Position numbers and translations under genes: made by a program. This document shows, piece by piece, positions 36,954-45,876 of a stretch of DNA of 64,000 bases (within the stretch, counting starts at the first letter, position 1; every line of letters starts with the position of its first letter). This DNA comes from Clostridium sp. MB40-C1 (GTDB lineage: Bacteria; Bacillota; Clostridia; Clostridiales; Clostridiaceae). The notes beneath the pieces are model-generated. The model had not been told where the DNA came from and made no database searches. It saw only the letters and a program-made list of their open reading frames with translations. The stretch spans positions 2,418,001 through 2,482,000 of the forward strand of contig NZ_CP133189.1 in the NCBI RefSeq assembly GCF_030913655.1, written 5' to 3'.

Positions 36954-38192
36954 ATGGAGAAAAAAACAACTCTATTTCAAAGAAATTTCACATTAGTGGT
37001 ACTAGGTCAAATTATATCCTTATTCGGCAATTCCATACTGCGTTTTGCTCTACCACTTTATTTATTAAGGCAAACAGGTTCAGCAGCTTTATTTGGTATA
37101 GTTACAGCCTGCTCTTTTCTACCAATGATTGTACTGTCCCTTTTGGGTGGCGTGCTAGCAGATCGTGTCAATAAACGAAACATCATGGTCATTCTGGACT
37201 TTTCCACAGCCTTCTTGATTTTTGTGTTTAGCGTGGCGTTTGGAAAGCTTCCTTTGGTACCACTTTTTATAACAATATTAATGATGCTTTACGGTATACA
37301 GGGTGCATATCAGCCAGCAGTACAGGCAAGTATTCCGTTGCTCGTTCCTGTAGATCAGTTGATGCCGGCAAATGCCGTTATTAATCAGGTCAATGCACTG
37401 GCAAATCTACTAGGTCCCATTATTGGTGGTATTCTCTTTAGTTCATTGGGACTTTCACCTATTTTGCTTATAAGTTGTCTATGCTTTACTCTGTCTGCTA
37501 TTATGGAAATTTTTATCCGTATTCCTCACCAGCGTGAAAAATCCGGAGCCAGAATATTGACGATTGTACGTGAAGATTTAACCGATAGCCTACGGTTTAT
37601 TAGAGAAAAAAAGCCGGTGCTGTTTCGTGTAATGTGTTTGCTGGTGTTATTCAATCTTTTTTTAAGTGCAATGCTAATTATCGGTCTGCCAGTATTGATT
37701 ACGAAAACCTTAGGGATGAGCGATCGTTTGTTTGGATATTCGCAAGGTGCGCTTGCGGCAGGAGGACTTGCAGGAGGAATTTTAGCTGGAGTTTTGGGAA
37801 ATAAGCTAGATGTGAAAAAATCTCATTTTTTATTGCTTGTTTGTGCTGGTGGAGTTCTCCCAATGGGACTGACACTGCTATTTCATATGCCACCATTCAT
37901 CAGCTATCTGATTATTACGGTTATGAGTTTTCTTCTCATGGTAGCATCTACTATGTTTAGCGTACAAATGTTGGTTTTTGTGCAAGCACAGACACCTACT
38001 GAACTTGTAGGCAAGGTGATTTCCTGCTTACTGGCTCTTTCCATGTGTGCCCAACCCATTGGTCAGGCACTATATGGCGTTTTGTTTGAACATTTTTCAA
38101 CTGTGCCTTGGATTATAGTTTTGGGTGCATCCTTAATTTCATGTGTAATTGCCTTATATTCAAAAAGCACATTTAATAAACTTAGTAATTAG
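36954..38192 (+). CDS. MFS efflux transporter
   Basis: A 412-residue major facilitator with 12 predicted helices. It shows the N-terminal half motif A variant GGVLADRVNKRN between helices 2 and 3, a central cytoplasmic loop near residue 200 and a second-half GGLAGGILAG. It belongs to the MFS_3/macrolide-efflux-like group (similar in plan to Mef-type pumps), so drug export is likely; the substrate is not known. It is under the adjacent TetR repressor. Start ATG behind GGAGG. Higher G+C and different codon use than the surrounding genes suggest horizontal gain. Confidence 0.88.
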   Translation: MEKKTTLFQRNFTLVVLGQIISLFGNSILRFALPLYLLRQTGSAALFGIVTACSFLPMIVLSLLGGVLADRVNKRNIMVILDFSTAFLIFVFSVAFGKLPLVPLFITILMMLYGIQGAYQPAVQASIPLLVPVDQLMPANAVINQVNALANLLGPIIGGILFSSLGLSPILLISCLCFTLSAIMEIFIRIPHQREKSGARILTIVREDLTDSLRFIREKKPVLFRVMCLLVLFNLFLSAMLIIGLPVLITKTLGMSDRLFGYSQGALAAGGLAGGILAGVLGNKLDVKKSHFLLLVCAGGVLPMGLTLLFHMPPFISYLIITVMSFLLMVASTMFSVQMLVFVQAQTPTELVGKVISCLLALSMCAQPIGQALYGVLFEHFSTVPWIIVLGASLISCVIALYSKSTFNKLSN

Positions 38193-38269
38193 TACCCTAT
38201 TTTAATTTGATATAGCTGATCAAAGAAAAAAACAGTGATTTGGCTGATATTCAACACAGCCCAAATCTT

Positions 38270-38309
38270 ACACCCATCCAAACTCTCATTTCTAAGTTTT
38301 AATGGGTGT
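38270..38309 (+). terminator. Probable terminator of the MFS gene
   Basis: ACACCCAT and ATGGGTGT arms with a 24-base loop, then TTTTATG. The large loop lowers confidence. Confidence 0.5.
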
Positions 38310-38394
38310 TTTATGTATTCTGATTAAAAATCAAGGAAGTTTTAAATGAATGTAAAAAACGCCATTCTTTTAAAGCTTAGCTAAACAAAAAAAG

Positions 38395-38412
38395 ATGTGC
38401 CTTCAAGCACAC
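38395..38412 (-). terminator. Terminator of the pyr operon
   Basis: GTGTGC-TTGAAG-GCACAT (one G-U pair) followed by CTTTTTTTG on the minus strand, about 65 bp beyond the pyrE stop. Confidence 0.75.
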
Positions 38413-38440
38413 CCTTTTCTTTTTATATTTTATTTTTCTT

Positions 38441-38461
38441 CCTAGCACCTAGTACCTAAAA
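38441..38461. repeat. Heptanucleotide repeat, short run
   Basis: CCTAGCA CCTAGTA CCTAAAA: three heptads downstream of pyrE. Confidence 0.6.
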
Positions 38462-38477
38462 TAAAAGTACCCTACTT

Positions 38478-39050
38478 TTATTTTATCTTTCTACTTCCTG
38501 GTTTAACATATGGAATTCCTTGTTTGCAAAGAGGACATTCTTCCTTATCAAAACTCTCTATTTCAAGTTCTATAGCACTGTATATTGGATATTCTATATT
38601 ACTGCTTTTTCTATCAACTATGCAACAAAGTCCAACAACTTCTCCTCCAAGTTCTTTTATTACTTCTGCAGTTTCTAAAGAAGATTTACCTGTAGTTACA
38701 ACATCTTCTGTTATAAGTACCTTTTGTCCAGGCTTAATTTCAAATCCCCTTCTTAATGTCATTTTTCCATCTACTCTTTCTGTAAATATAGCTGGTTTCC
38801 CTAATTGGCGTCCAAGCTCATAAGCTACAACTATGCCTCCCATAGCTGGCCCTAAAACTATATCAAAATCTATATTTTTAACTTTATCATAAACTATACT
38901 TAATACCTTTTCTGCTTTATCTGGATATTGTAAAAGCTTTGCACATTGAACATATCTATTACTGTGTCTTCCAGAAGATAGTAAAAAATGTCCCTCAAGT
39001 AAAGCTTCAACTTCCTTTAATATTTCTATTACATTTATATTGTTTTCCAT
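38478..39050 (-). CDS. pyrE: Orotate phosphoribosyltransferase
   Basis: A 190-residue enzyme that joins orotate to PRPP to give OMP. The PRPP-binding motif reads [14 protein letters not shown], and the [14 protein letters not shown] loop and [14 protein letters not shown] are typical of the clostridial PyrE group with a C-terminal CPLC motif ([10 protein letters not shown]). The Shine-Dalgarno is GGAGG. It is the last gene of the pyr operon, separated from pyrD by a 168-bp gap filled with repeat sequence. Confidence 0.95.
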   Translation of the reverse strand: MENNINVIEILKEVEALLEGHFLLSSGRHSNRYVQCAKLLQYPDKAEKVLSIVYDKVKNIDFDIVLGPAMGGIVVAYELGRQLGKPAIFTERVDGKMTLRRGFEIKPGQKVLITEDVVTTGKSSLETAEVIKELGGEVVGLCCIVDRKSSNIEYPIYSAIELEIESFDKEECPLCKQGIPYVKPGSRKIK

Positions 39051-39110
39051 GTCCTATTCCTCCTAATTTTTAAATAGTTATATACTTACTATTGTCTAGT
39101 TTTATTATCT

Positions 39111-39195
39111 TGTTAGAAATTAGTGATTAGCGAGTATCAACTGCGTTTTTAGTCTCTAGTGACCTATTTATTAAAGCCACTTGCTTTTAATCTTT
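39111..39195. repeat. 85-bp intergenic repeat, copy 1 (pyrE-pyrD)
   Basis: Ungapped match to 41018-41102 with about 7 differences by eye. Contains heptad-like units (ATTAGTG ATTAGCG; TAGTCTC TAGTGAC). Confidence 0.85.
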
Positions 39196-39218
39196 GTTCT
39201 TTTCCTACATCCTAGTAC

Positions 39219-40118
39219 CTATTTAATAATTCCTCTTATATCACTTAAATCTTTAATTCCTTCTTTTTTCATAAAGTCTTCTATTCCACTTATTATATCT
39301 AAACATATATCTGGCTTTACAAAATTTGCACTCCCTATCTGAACTGCATGGGCTCCTACCATGATAAACTCAATAGCATCTTGTGCTGTACAAATTCCGC
39401 CCATTCCCACTACTGGAACATTAACATTTTTGCAAACTTCATAAACCATTCTTAAAGCTATTGGTTTTATAGCTGGTCCTGAAAGTCCTGCAGTTACATT
39501 ATTAAACACAGGTTTTCTCTTATTAATGTCTATTGCCATGGCTTTAAACGTATTTACCAAAGATATAGAATCTGCCCCAGCTTCACAGCACTTATAAGCC
39601 ATATCCACTATATCCTCAGCATTAGGTGATAACTTAACCATCAAAGGCTTTTTACACATCTTCCTAACTTCTGAAACTACATCATAGGCTACTTTAGATT
39701 TTATTCCAAATGCCATTCCACCTTCTTTAACATTTGGACAAGATATATTTAGTTCAACAATATCTACTTCTGTATAATTTAACTTTTCTATACCTTTTAG
39801 ATAATCCTCTATAGTCCCTCCCCCTAAATTTCCAAGTATAACTGTATCTAATTTAGTCATTTGGGGTAATTCATATTTTATAAAATTATCTACTCCTGGA
39901 TTTTGAAGCCCTACACTATTCATAATTCCACTACTAGTTTCGTATATTCTAAGTCCATCATTTCCTTCTTTTCTGTTTATGGTCAGTCCCTTAGTGGAAA
40001 TTCCTCCTAGTTTTGATACATCATATATCTGTGAATACTCTTGGCCAAAACCAAATGTTCCAGAAGCTGCAATTACAGGGTTCTTAAATTCTACACCACA
40101 TATATTTACCTTAAGCAT
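39219..40118 (-). CDS. pyrD: Dihydroorotate dehydrogenase class 1B catalytic subunit
   Basis: A 299-residue FMN enzyme oxidising dihydroorotate to orotate. It has the catalytic Cys in [12 protein letters not shown], the FMN phosphate site [11 protein letters not shown] and the start [10 protein letters not shown]. It pairs with PyrK, whose gene overlaps by 8 bp, and so passes electrons to NAD rather than fumarate or quinone (class 1B). Confidence 0.96.
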   Translation of the reverse strand: MLKVNICGVEFKNPVIAASGTFGFGQEYSQIYDVSKLGGISTKGLTINRKEGNDGLRIYETSSGIMNSVGLQNPGVDNFIKYELPQMTKLDTVILGNLGGGTIEDYLKGIEKLNYTEVDIVELNISCPNVKEGGMAFGIKSKVAYDVVSEVRKMCKKPLMVKLSPNAEDIVDMAYKCCEAGADSISLVNTFKAMAIDINKRKPVFNNVTAGLSGPAIKPIALRMVYEVCKNVNVPVVGMGGICTAQDAIEFIMVGAHAVQIGSANFVKPDICLDIISGIEDFMKKEGIKDLSDIRGIIK

Positions 40119-40845
40119 CTAAAACCAAATCCTTTCCATCAAAAACTGGTCCATCTTTACATGTCCTTTTGTTTCCTTCTTTAGTCTTGCAAGTACATAC
40201 TAAACAAGCTCCTATACCACAAGCCATTCTGTTTTCCATGGATACAAAAACTTGAACATCTTTCTCTAAACACATACGAGTGACTTTTTCCATCATTATT
40301 TCTGGCCCACAACATACTACTACATCATATTGCTCTGGATTTAGTAAATCCGTTACATATCCTTTATGTCCTGTACTTCCATCCTCTGTTGCCAATTTTG
40401 TATCTTCTACATACTCTTCAAATTCTTTTATTGAATAAGTATCTTTTCTAAATCCACAGTATAAATCTATTTTTGAATCTTTTATTTTTCTTGCAAGATA
40501 CTTTAGTGGTGCAATCCCTATTCCACCTGAAACTATTGCAACTTTGCCTTTTATCTTATCTAAATCAAATCCATTTCCAAGTGGACCCATTACTTGAATT
40601 TTGTCATTTATATTCAACTTACTAAAAAGTTTTGTTCCTTTTCCAACCATACTATATAAGAAAGTTATGCTATCTTCATCTACATCATGTACACTAATTG
40701 GTCTAGGTAAGAAAGGTCCATCCTCCCAACACTTCAGCATATAAAACTGTCCTGGCTTTGCTTCGAACTTCCCCTTTACTTTAAGTTTAAATATCCCTGT
40801 AGATATTTCTCTATTCTCTATAACTAATTCTTCCGAACATATCAT
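40111..40845 (-). CDS. pyrK: Dihydroorotate dehydrogenase electron-transfer subunit
   Basis: A 244-residue FAD/[2Fe-2S] subunit. The FAD-binding motif is [11 protein letters not shown], the NAD site is [10 protein letters not shown] and the cluster ligands lie in [22 protein letters not shown]. It channels electrons from PyrD to NAD. It overlaps pyrD by 8 bp. The upstream gap to pyrF holds only heptad repeats. Confidence 0.95.
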   Translation of the reverse strand: MICSEELVIENREISTGIFKLKVKGKFEAKPGQFYMLKCWEDGPFLPRPISVHDVDEDSITFLYSMVGKGTKLFSKLNINDKIQVMGPLGNGFDLDKIKGKVAIVSGGIGIAPLKYLARKIKDSKIDLYCGFRKDTYSIKEFEEYVEDTKLATEDGSTGHKGYVTDLLNPEQYDVVVCCGPEIMMEKVTRMCLEKDVQVFVSMENRMACGIGACLVCTCKTKEGNKRTCKDGPVFDGKDLVLDA

Positions 40846-41167
40846 TTAAAGATTTCACCCCTTCTATTCTAATCTCCAATATCTAATATCTAGTCTCTAA
40901 TCGCTAAATACTTTATTTTAAAACTTTTGTGAGCATCTTAGGTGTTAGCTATTAGTAATTACTTTTAGTCTATAACCACTAGTAGCTGACCTCCTTATTT
41001 AAAACCTTCTACTATTTTGTTAGAAATTAGTGATTAGCGACTATCAACTTCTTTTTTAGTCTCTAGTTGCTTATTTATTAAAGCCACTTGTTTTTAATCT
41101 TTTAGCGATTAATGACTAGTATTTTCTTTTCTCCCCTAGAACCTAGTACCTAATCCCTAGTACCTAT
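40846..41167. other. Repeat-filled gap inside the pyr operon
   Basis: A 322-bp region without a gene. It is built largely of degenerate heptads: around 40865-40910 (TCTCCAA TATCTAA TATCTAG TCTCTAA TCGCTAA), the 85-bp repeat copy 2, and 41133-41169 (CCTAGAA CCTAGTA CCTAATC CCTAGTA). No terminator or promoter is evident, so the pyr transcript may read through. Confidence 0.75.
41018..41102. repeat. 85-bp intergenic repeat, copy 2 (pyrK-pyrF)
   Basis: Same orientation as copy 1 at 39111-39195; begins TGTTAGAAATTAGTGATTAG and ends with a TTTTAATCTTT tract. Confidence 0.85.
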
Positions 41168-42022
41168 TTACTTAGAAAGTGCTTCTCTCATTTTTACAAC
41201 TTCTTTTTTTGCACACTCAGCAAAATTTTCTTCTCCATCTTCGTATTTTTTATATGCTAGAAGAATTCCTCTTGAAGAATTTACAACTCCACCGTTACCA
41301 TTTTTTAAATAAACTCCTGCTTCCTCTGCTCCTCCACCTTGAGCTCCAAATCCAGGTATTAAGAAGAATGTATTGTCATATTTTTCTCTTATCCTTAGTC
41401 CATCTTCTGCTGAAGTACATCCCACTACTGCCCCTACTGAACTGTATCCACAACTTCCTAGACATTCTTCACCTAGTTTTTGTAGTTTTTCACCGACAAC
41501 ATCATAAACTTTCTTATCTTCTTTAGTGTCTATATACTCAAAGTCTTTAGCTCCCTTATTTGATGTTCTAAGAAGAACGAATAATCCTTTTTCTTTATTC
41601 TTTACATAGTCCATATATGGTTCTATGCTATCCATACCCATATATGGATTTATAGTTATAAAATCTGCTTCAAAATCTCCTTCAAAATGAGCTTTTGCGT
41701 ACATTTCTGCTGTCTTAGAAATATCTCCTCTTTTTACGTCTGCTATTGATATACATCCAACTTCTTTTATATACTTTAGTGTTTTTTCATATGCTATAAG
41801 TCCTTTTATTCCGTAAGCTTCATAATATGCTATTTGCACCTTATAACAAGCTGTATCTTCTTTAGTAGCATCTATTATTTCTTTATTAAAGTTAAATATA
41901 GCATCCTCTATATTCTCAAATTGTTTAGCAAAATTTTTAGGAATGTACGTATAGTCTGTATCCAACCCTACACAAACATTTCCTTTTTTACTTACACTTT
42001 CATATAACTTATCTATTATCAT
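41168..42022 (-). CDS. pyrF: Orotidine 5'-phosphate decarboxylase (type 2)
   Basis: A 284-residue enzyme converting OMP to UMP. It is the longer type 2 form with VCVGLDTDY at the start, the catalytic ADVKRGDI and GCTSAEDG/PGFGAQGGG phosphate-binding segments. The start at 42022 is set by AAAGGGGA; the frame is open 36 bp further upstream but without a ribosome binding site. It follows pyrC by 4 bp. Confidence 0.95.
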   Translation of the reverse strand: MIIDKLYESVSKKGNVCVGLDTDYTYIPKNFAKQFENIEDAIFNFNKEIIDATKEDTACYKVQIAYYEAYGIKGLIAYEKTLKYIKEVGCISIADVKRGDISKTAEMYAKAHFEGDFEADFITINPYMGMDSIEPYMDYVKNKEKGLFVLLRTSNKGAKDFEYIDTKEDKKVYDVVGEKLQKLGEECLGSCGYSSVGAVVGCTSAEDGLRIREKYDNTFFLIPGFGAQGGGAEEAGVYLKNGNGGVVNSSRGILLAYKKYEDGEENFAECAKKEVVKMREALSK

Positions 42023-42026
42023 TTTA

Positions 42027-43217
42027 TTATTCCCCTTTCTTATACACCATTCTTCCATCTTTTAATGTCATTAAAATTTCTCCGAAGACTTTCATACCAT
42101 CAAAGGGAGTATTCTTACCTTTTGATGCAAAATTTTGTGAATTTATTTTATATTCTTTATCTAAATCTATTAATACTAGATCCGCATCATATCCTATAGT
42201 TAATTGTCCTTTTTTAAGTCCCATAATCTCTGCTGGTCTTTTAGACATCAACCAGGATAATTTATTTAAAGTCATTTCTTCTTCTTTAACAAGTTTTGTA
42301 TAACATACTGAAAAAGATGTTTCTATTCCAGATATTCCTGGTGAACCATTTTTCTTGTCTTTCTCACTATGTGGTGCATGATCTGTAGCTATAGCATCTA
42401 CATATCCATCCTTCATAGCTTTTATTAAGGAATTTACGTCTTTTTTATTTCTAATAGGAGGATTTACTTTATATTTAACTTCATCTGTTAAAGCTATATG
42501 ATGAGGTGTAACTTCACATGTTATATCATATCCTTCTTTTTTAGCTCTTATAACATCCCTTATAGCTTCTTCAGTACTTACATGAGCCATATGCAGACTA
42601 CATCCAGTAAATTTGGCAAGAGAAATATCTCTCCAAGTCATCATATTTTCAGCCATTCGCATATCTATACTGCTCATTTCTGGACTTTCAGCATGGGATA
42701 TAATTCTTATGTTTTTTTCTTTTGCCTTTACCATGGCATCTAACATAACTTTATTATTCTCTACTCCTTTTCCATCATCAGAAATAAACCTTACTTTATT
42801 ACTCAAAGATTCTAAATGGCTTATATCTTCCCCCTCTAAATTTCTCGTTATAGATACTACCTGGTGTGCATCTACAAGTCCAACCTCATTAGCTCTTTTT
42901 GTTACATAATTAAAAATTTCCATACTTGAGCATACAGGATTTGTATTTGCCATTAAATTCACTGTAGTATATCCACCTTTAACTGCTGCTTTGCTTCCTG
43001 TTGAAATATCTTCTTTATACGTAAATCCAGGTTCTCTAAAATGGGCATGAAGGTCTACAAATGCTGGCATAAGTACTTTTCCTTCTCCATCTATTACTTC
43101 ACAATCTTTAGATAAATACTTACCTATTTCAAAAATTTTGCCTTTATATATATATATATCCCCATGAAAATCTTGTCCAAAATCTATCATTCTAACATTT
43201 TTAATTAGAAGTCCCAT
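42027..43217 (-). CDS. pyrC: Dihydroorotase (class I)
   Basis: A 396-residue zinc amidohydrolase that cyclises carbamoyl aspartate. The zinc motif is DLHAHFREPG, further ligands lie in SHAE and MAHVS, and the conserved ATDHAPHS is present. I start it at the ATG at 43217 behind AAAGGGGGC; the frame extends 66 bp upstream into the end of pyrI without a Shine-Dalgarno. It stands 28 bp after pyrI. Confidence 0.96.
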   Translation of the reverse strand: MGLLIKNVRMIDFGQDFHGDIYIYKGKIFEIGKYLSKDCEVIDGEGKVLMPAFVDLHAHFREPGFTYKEDISTGSKAAVKGGYTTVNLMANTNPVCSSMEIFNYVTKRANEVGLVDAHQVVSITRNLEGEDISHLESLSNKVRFISDDGKGVENNKVMLDAMVKAKEKNIRIISHAESPEMSSIDMRMAENMMTWRDISLAKFTGCSLHMAHVSTEEAIRDVIRAKKEGYDITCEVTPHHIALTDEVKYKVNPPIRNKKDVNSLIKAMKDGYVDAIATDHAPHSEKDKKNGSPGISGIETSFSVCYTKLVKEEEMTLNKLSWLMSKRPAEIMGLKKGQLTIGYDADLVLIDLDKEYKINSQNFASKGKNTPFDGMKVFGEILMTLKDGRMVYKKGE

Positions 43218-43245
43218 ATTCTTTTTGCCCCCTTTACATTTACAC

Positions 43246-43683
43246 TTAGTACCTGAAAATTTCCTTTCCACAAGCTTCATCACAGTATTTACATCTGTAT
43301 TCTACATTTTCTTCATCTGCAAGATAAAACTGTTGTGGAATACCTTTTTCTACAGAAGTTATACATCTAGGATTTTGACATTCTAATACATTCTCCACCT
43401 CTTCAGGTAAACTTAGATTGATCTTTTCTTTTATCGTTTCATTTTGTATAACATTTATTGTAATGTTAGGATCAATTAGCCCCAATATTGTAAAATCTAT
43501 ATCTATATGATTTTCAATTTTTATTATATCTTTCTTACCACATTTTCCACTATTAGTATTCATTATTAAAGCTACAGGAAATTCTGCCTTAGATAAACCT
43601 AAATAATTAAAAATACTTATCCCTTCTCCTGCCTTAATGTGATCTATAACTATACCATTTTTTATGCTATCTATATTTAACAT
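43246..43683 (-). CDS. pyrI: Aspartate carbamoyltransferase regulatory subunit
   Basis: A 145-residue regulatory chain with an allosteric nucleotide-binding N-domain and a C-terminal zinc domain with four cysteines (CQNPRC ... CKYC, the fourth pair followed by DEACGKE). It implies an enterobacterial-type, allosteric ATCase dodecamer instead of the bare PyrB trimer of Bacillus. It overlaps the pyrB stop by one base. Confidence 0.95.
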   Translation of the reverse strand: MLNIDSIKNGIVIDHIKAGEGISIFNYLGLSKAEFPVALIMNTNSGKCGKKDIIKIENHIDIDFTILGLIDPNITINVIQNETIKEKINLSLPEEVENVLECQNPRCITSVEKGIPQQFYLADEENVEYRCKYCDEACGKEIFRY

Positions 43684-44609
43684 TATTCACATACCCCCAA
43701 AAGTTTTGCTATTAAAGCCATTCTTACATACATTCCATATTTAGTTTGCTGAAAGTAACAAGCTCTTTTATCTTTATCTACTTCAACTGCTATTTCATTA
43801 ACTCTTGGTAGGGGATGTAAAATGATCATATCTTCTTTTGCTAATTTCATTTTTTCTTCATTCAAAACATAACTATCTTTTAATCTTAGATATTCTTCTT
43901 CATTAAAAAATCTTTCCTTTTGTACTCTTGTCATATAAAGTATATCTAATTTATCAATTATTTCTTCTAATCTATCTACTTCTAAAAATTCTATATTATT
44001 CTTTATGAGAATTTCCTTTTTTATATATTCAGGGAGTTTTAGTTCTTCTGGAGATATTAAAATAAATTTATTATTAGGATATCTAGATAATGCCTTAACT
44101 AAAGAATGGACAGTTCTGCCAAACTTCAAGTCTCCACAAATACCAATTGTATGATTTGAAAAACTTCCTTTCTTACTCTTTATTGTTAATAAATCTGTAA
44201 GAGTTTGAGTTGGGTGCTGATGCCCCCCATCTCCTGCATTTATAACGGGAACACTAGAATTCATAGAAGCTACTCTAGCAGAACCTTCCTTTGGATGTCT
44301 CATTGCTATAATATCAGAGTATCCGCTAACTACTGTTATAGTATCTGCTAAACTTTCTCCTTTTGTAGCTGAACTAGAATTTGAATCTGAAAATCCTAAT
44401 ACCCTTCCTCCTAATCTTAGCATTGCCGCTTCAAAACTAAGTCTTGTTCTAGTACTAGGTTCAAAGAAAAGTGTTGCAAGAAGTTTGCCATCACAAACTT
44501 TAGAATATTTTTCTGGGTTTTCAATAATATTTTCTGCAAGATTAAAAATCTCGTCTAATTCCTTTGTAGAAAAATCCATTGGATCAATTAAATTTCTTCC
44601 TTTTAACAT
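43683..44609 (-). CDS. pyrB: Aspartate carbamoyltransferase catalytic subunit
   Basis: A 308-residue enzyme, first committed step of pyrimidine synthesis. The carbamoyl-phosphate motif is [10 protein letters not shown] and HPTQTLTDL follows; the 80s-loop region reads [12 protein letters not shown]. It is the first gene of pyrBICFKDE. The Shine-Dalgarno AAGGAGG forms the 3' arm of a PyrR-type hairpin, so translation as well as transcription may be controlled. Confidence 0.96.
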   Translation of the reverse strand: MLKGRNLIDPMDFSTKELDEIFNLAENIIENPEKYSKVCDGKLLATLFFEPSTRTRLSFEAAMLRLGGRVLGFSDSNSSSATKGESLADTITVVSGYSDIIAMRHPKEGSARVASMNSSVPVINAGDGGHQHPTQTLTDLLTIKSKKGSFSNHTIGICGDLKFGRTVHSLVKALSRYPNNKFILISPEELKLPEYIKKEILIKNNIEFLEVDRLEEIIDKLDILYMTRVQKERFFNEEEYLRLKDSYVLNEEKMKLAKEDMIILHPLPRVNEIAVEVDKDKRACYFQQTKYGMYVRMALIAKLLGVCE

Positions 44610-44617
44610 AACATGTT

Positions 44618-44652
44618 CCTCCTTTTTAGTCTCACTGGACTATATTTAAAGG
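44618..44652 (-). promoter_or_regulatory. PyrR-type hairpin overlapping the pyrB ribosome binding site
   Basis: The RNA reads CCTTTAAATATAGTCCAGTG then AGACTAAAAAGGAGG, followed by the start region. AGTCCAGUGAGACU fits the PyrR loop, and its closing stem CCTTT/AAAGG includes the first part of AAGGAGG. PyrR binding would hide the Shine-Dalgarno. Confidence 0.8.
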
Positions 44653-44661
44653 TATAAAAAA

Positions 44662-44686
44662 ATGCCTTCTCTGTCAGAGAAGGCAT
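44662..44686 (-). terminator. Attenuator terminator of the pyrB leader
   Basis: ATGCCTTCTCT-GAC-AGAGAAGGCAT followed by seven T. Its 5' arm CCTTCTCTG is complementary to CAGAGAAGG of the upstream hairpin (antiterminator). Confidence 0.9.
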
Positions 44687-44773
44687 ACTTATCCTATAAA
44701 TTATTTTAAAATTACACTAAAATAATTTTAAAGTATATACGTATCATTAGCGCAAGCATAAAAACCCGCTATA

Positions 44774-44804
44774 CCTTCTCTGTATCTCGTACAGAGTTAA
44801 AGGT
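44774..44804 (-). promoter_or_regulatory. First leader hairpin (anti-antiterminator) of pyrB, degenerate PyrR element
   Basis: CCTTTAACTCTGTACGAGAT then ACAGAGAAGG. It forms a tight CTCTGTA/TACAGAG hairpin and keeps the conserved CCTTTAA start, but lacks the full UCC-GAGAG loop of good PyrR sites. Confidence 0.65.
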
Positions 44805-44825
44805 TTCCTTATTAACTTTTAAAAT

Positions 44826-44854
44826 ATTGTACCATACAGGCAACTAAAAATCAA
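44826..44854 (-). promoter_or_regulatory. Sigma-A promoter of the pyr operon
   Basis: TTGATT, 17 bp, TACAAT on the minus strand; the leader before pyrB is about 210 nt. Confidence 0.7.
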
Positions 44855-44947
44855 TTTATTTTTAATTTTTATTATAATTAGTTTTAAATTTATCTTCTTA
44901 TTTACAAACCCTCATTCCATTTGTTATTTTTTAAAGCTTTATTTCAA

Positions 44948-45703
44948 TTATATCTTATATTGCTCAAATTTTTTCCCCTTATATCTAAATGCATTTACTG
45001 GACATTTATGAATACAGTGCTGACAAGAAATACATGTTGATCCAAAAGTAATATTACCATTAGTCATACTAATATTATTAGTTGGACACTCATTCACACA
45101 TTTTTCACACTTTACACAAGCCCCTTCATCTACACTTAAATTCTTATAAGCCCACTTTAAAGAATACTTATAAAACATACTATATGCAATTTTTCCAAAA
45201 AACACTCTTGTCTTAGAAACCTTTTTTATTATATTACTTCCATATAAAAAATATTCAACTATTTTTTCCACCTTTTTTTCAGCAGATTTTTTTAATTTTT
45301 GTATCTCTTCCTGTGAATTTTTTTTAAACATTACAACATAATAATTATTAGGCATTTCTATAAAATCTTTAATTATAACTTTCATATTCTTTTCTTTTAA
45401 AATATTATATAATTCCTCAACACCAATTCCCTTAGAAGACGCTTGTGTAGAAAATATTATACACTTCTTTTTTGTACCTTTTTTAATATTCTCTTTGACC
45501 CATTCTATATAATAATTTGGGAACATTTCTGCATGTATAGGAGCTCCAAAAACATAAAAATCATATTGTTTTTCAAACGTTTTTTGCATACTAGTGTTTA
45601 TTAAATCACTTTCTACTCCTCTATCTGCAAATTCCTCTTTAAATTTTTTAATTACATATTCAGTATTACCAGTACCTGAAAAATAGATTAGTGCACCTTT
45701 CAA
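44948..45703 (-). CDS. EFR1-family flavodoxin-ferredoxin fusion protein
   Basis: A 251-residue fusion: an N-terminal flavodoxin-like domain (FSGTGNTEYV, about residues 7-17, binding FMN phosphate) and two C-terminal [4Fe-4S] motifs, CVKCEKCVNECP and CISCQHCIHKCP. It belongs to the EFR1 (flavodoxin domain-containing ferrodoxin) family of anaerobes and carries low-potential electrons; partners are unknown. The start is taken as a TTG six bases after GGAGGTG, since the frame's earlier TTG covers that site. It lies downstream of the GntP cluster but behind a hairpin terminator. Confidence 0.87.
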   Translation of the reverse strand: MKGALIYFSGTGNTEYVIKKFKEEFADRGVESDLINTSMQKTFEKQYDFYVFGAPIHAEMFPNYYIEWVKENIKKGTKKKCIIFSTQASSKGIGVEELYNILKEKNMKVIIKDFIEMPNNYYVVMFKKNSQEEIQKLKKSAEKKVEKIVEYFLYGSNIIKKVSKTRVFFGKIAYSMFYKYSLKWAYKNLSVDEGACVKCEKCVNECPTNNISMTNGNITFGSTCISCQHCIHKCPVNAFRYKGKKFEQYKI

Positions 45704-45762
45704 TTTTTTCACCTCCAACTAGTTATATTTTTATATTCTAACCTTGTAAAGCACAAAAATCA

Positions 45763-45793
45763 AAACCTAGAATATATAATAAATTCTAGGTTT
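45763..45793 (-). terminator. Terminator downstream of GntP permease 3
   Basis: AAACCTAGAAT and ATTCTAGGTTT arms, about 85 bp beyond the stop. Confidence 0.75.
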
Positions 45794-45876
45794 TTCTTGA
45801 TTCATAAATTTACACTAATTGAGATTTACTAAGTAATATATTATTATACATATTACTCATTCTAATCATTATTTAC

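Noticed and set aside
41018-41169. Repeat block as an insertion sequence or MITE
   Set aside because: No terminal inverted repeats, no target-site duplication and no transposase; it is a heptad-type slippage repeat.
44662-44804. pyrB leader as a T-box
   Set aside because: No T-box core (GGUGGNACCGCG-like) sequence; the hairpin/terminator complementarity and PyrR loop fit pyr attenuation.
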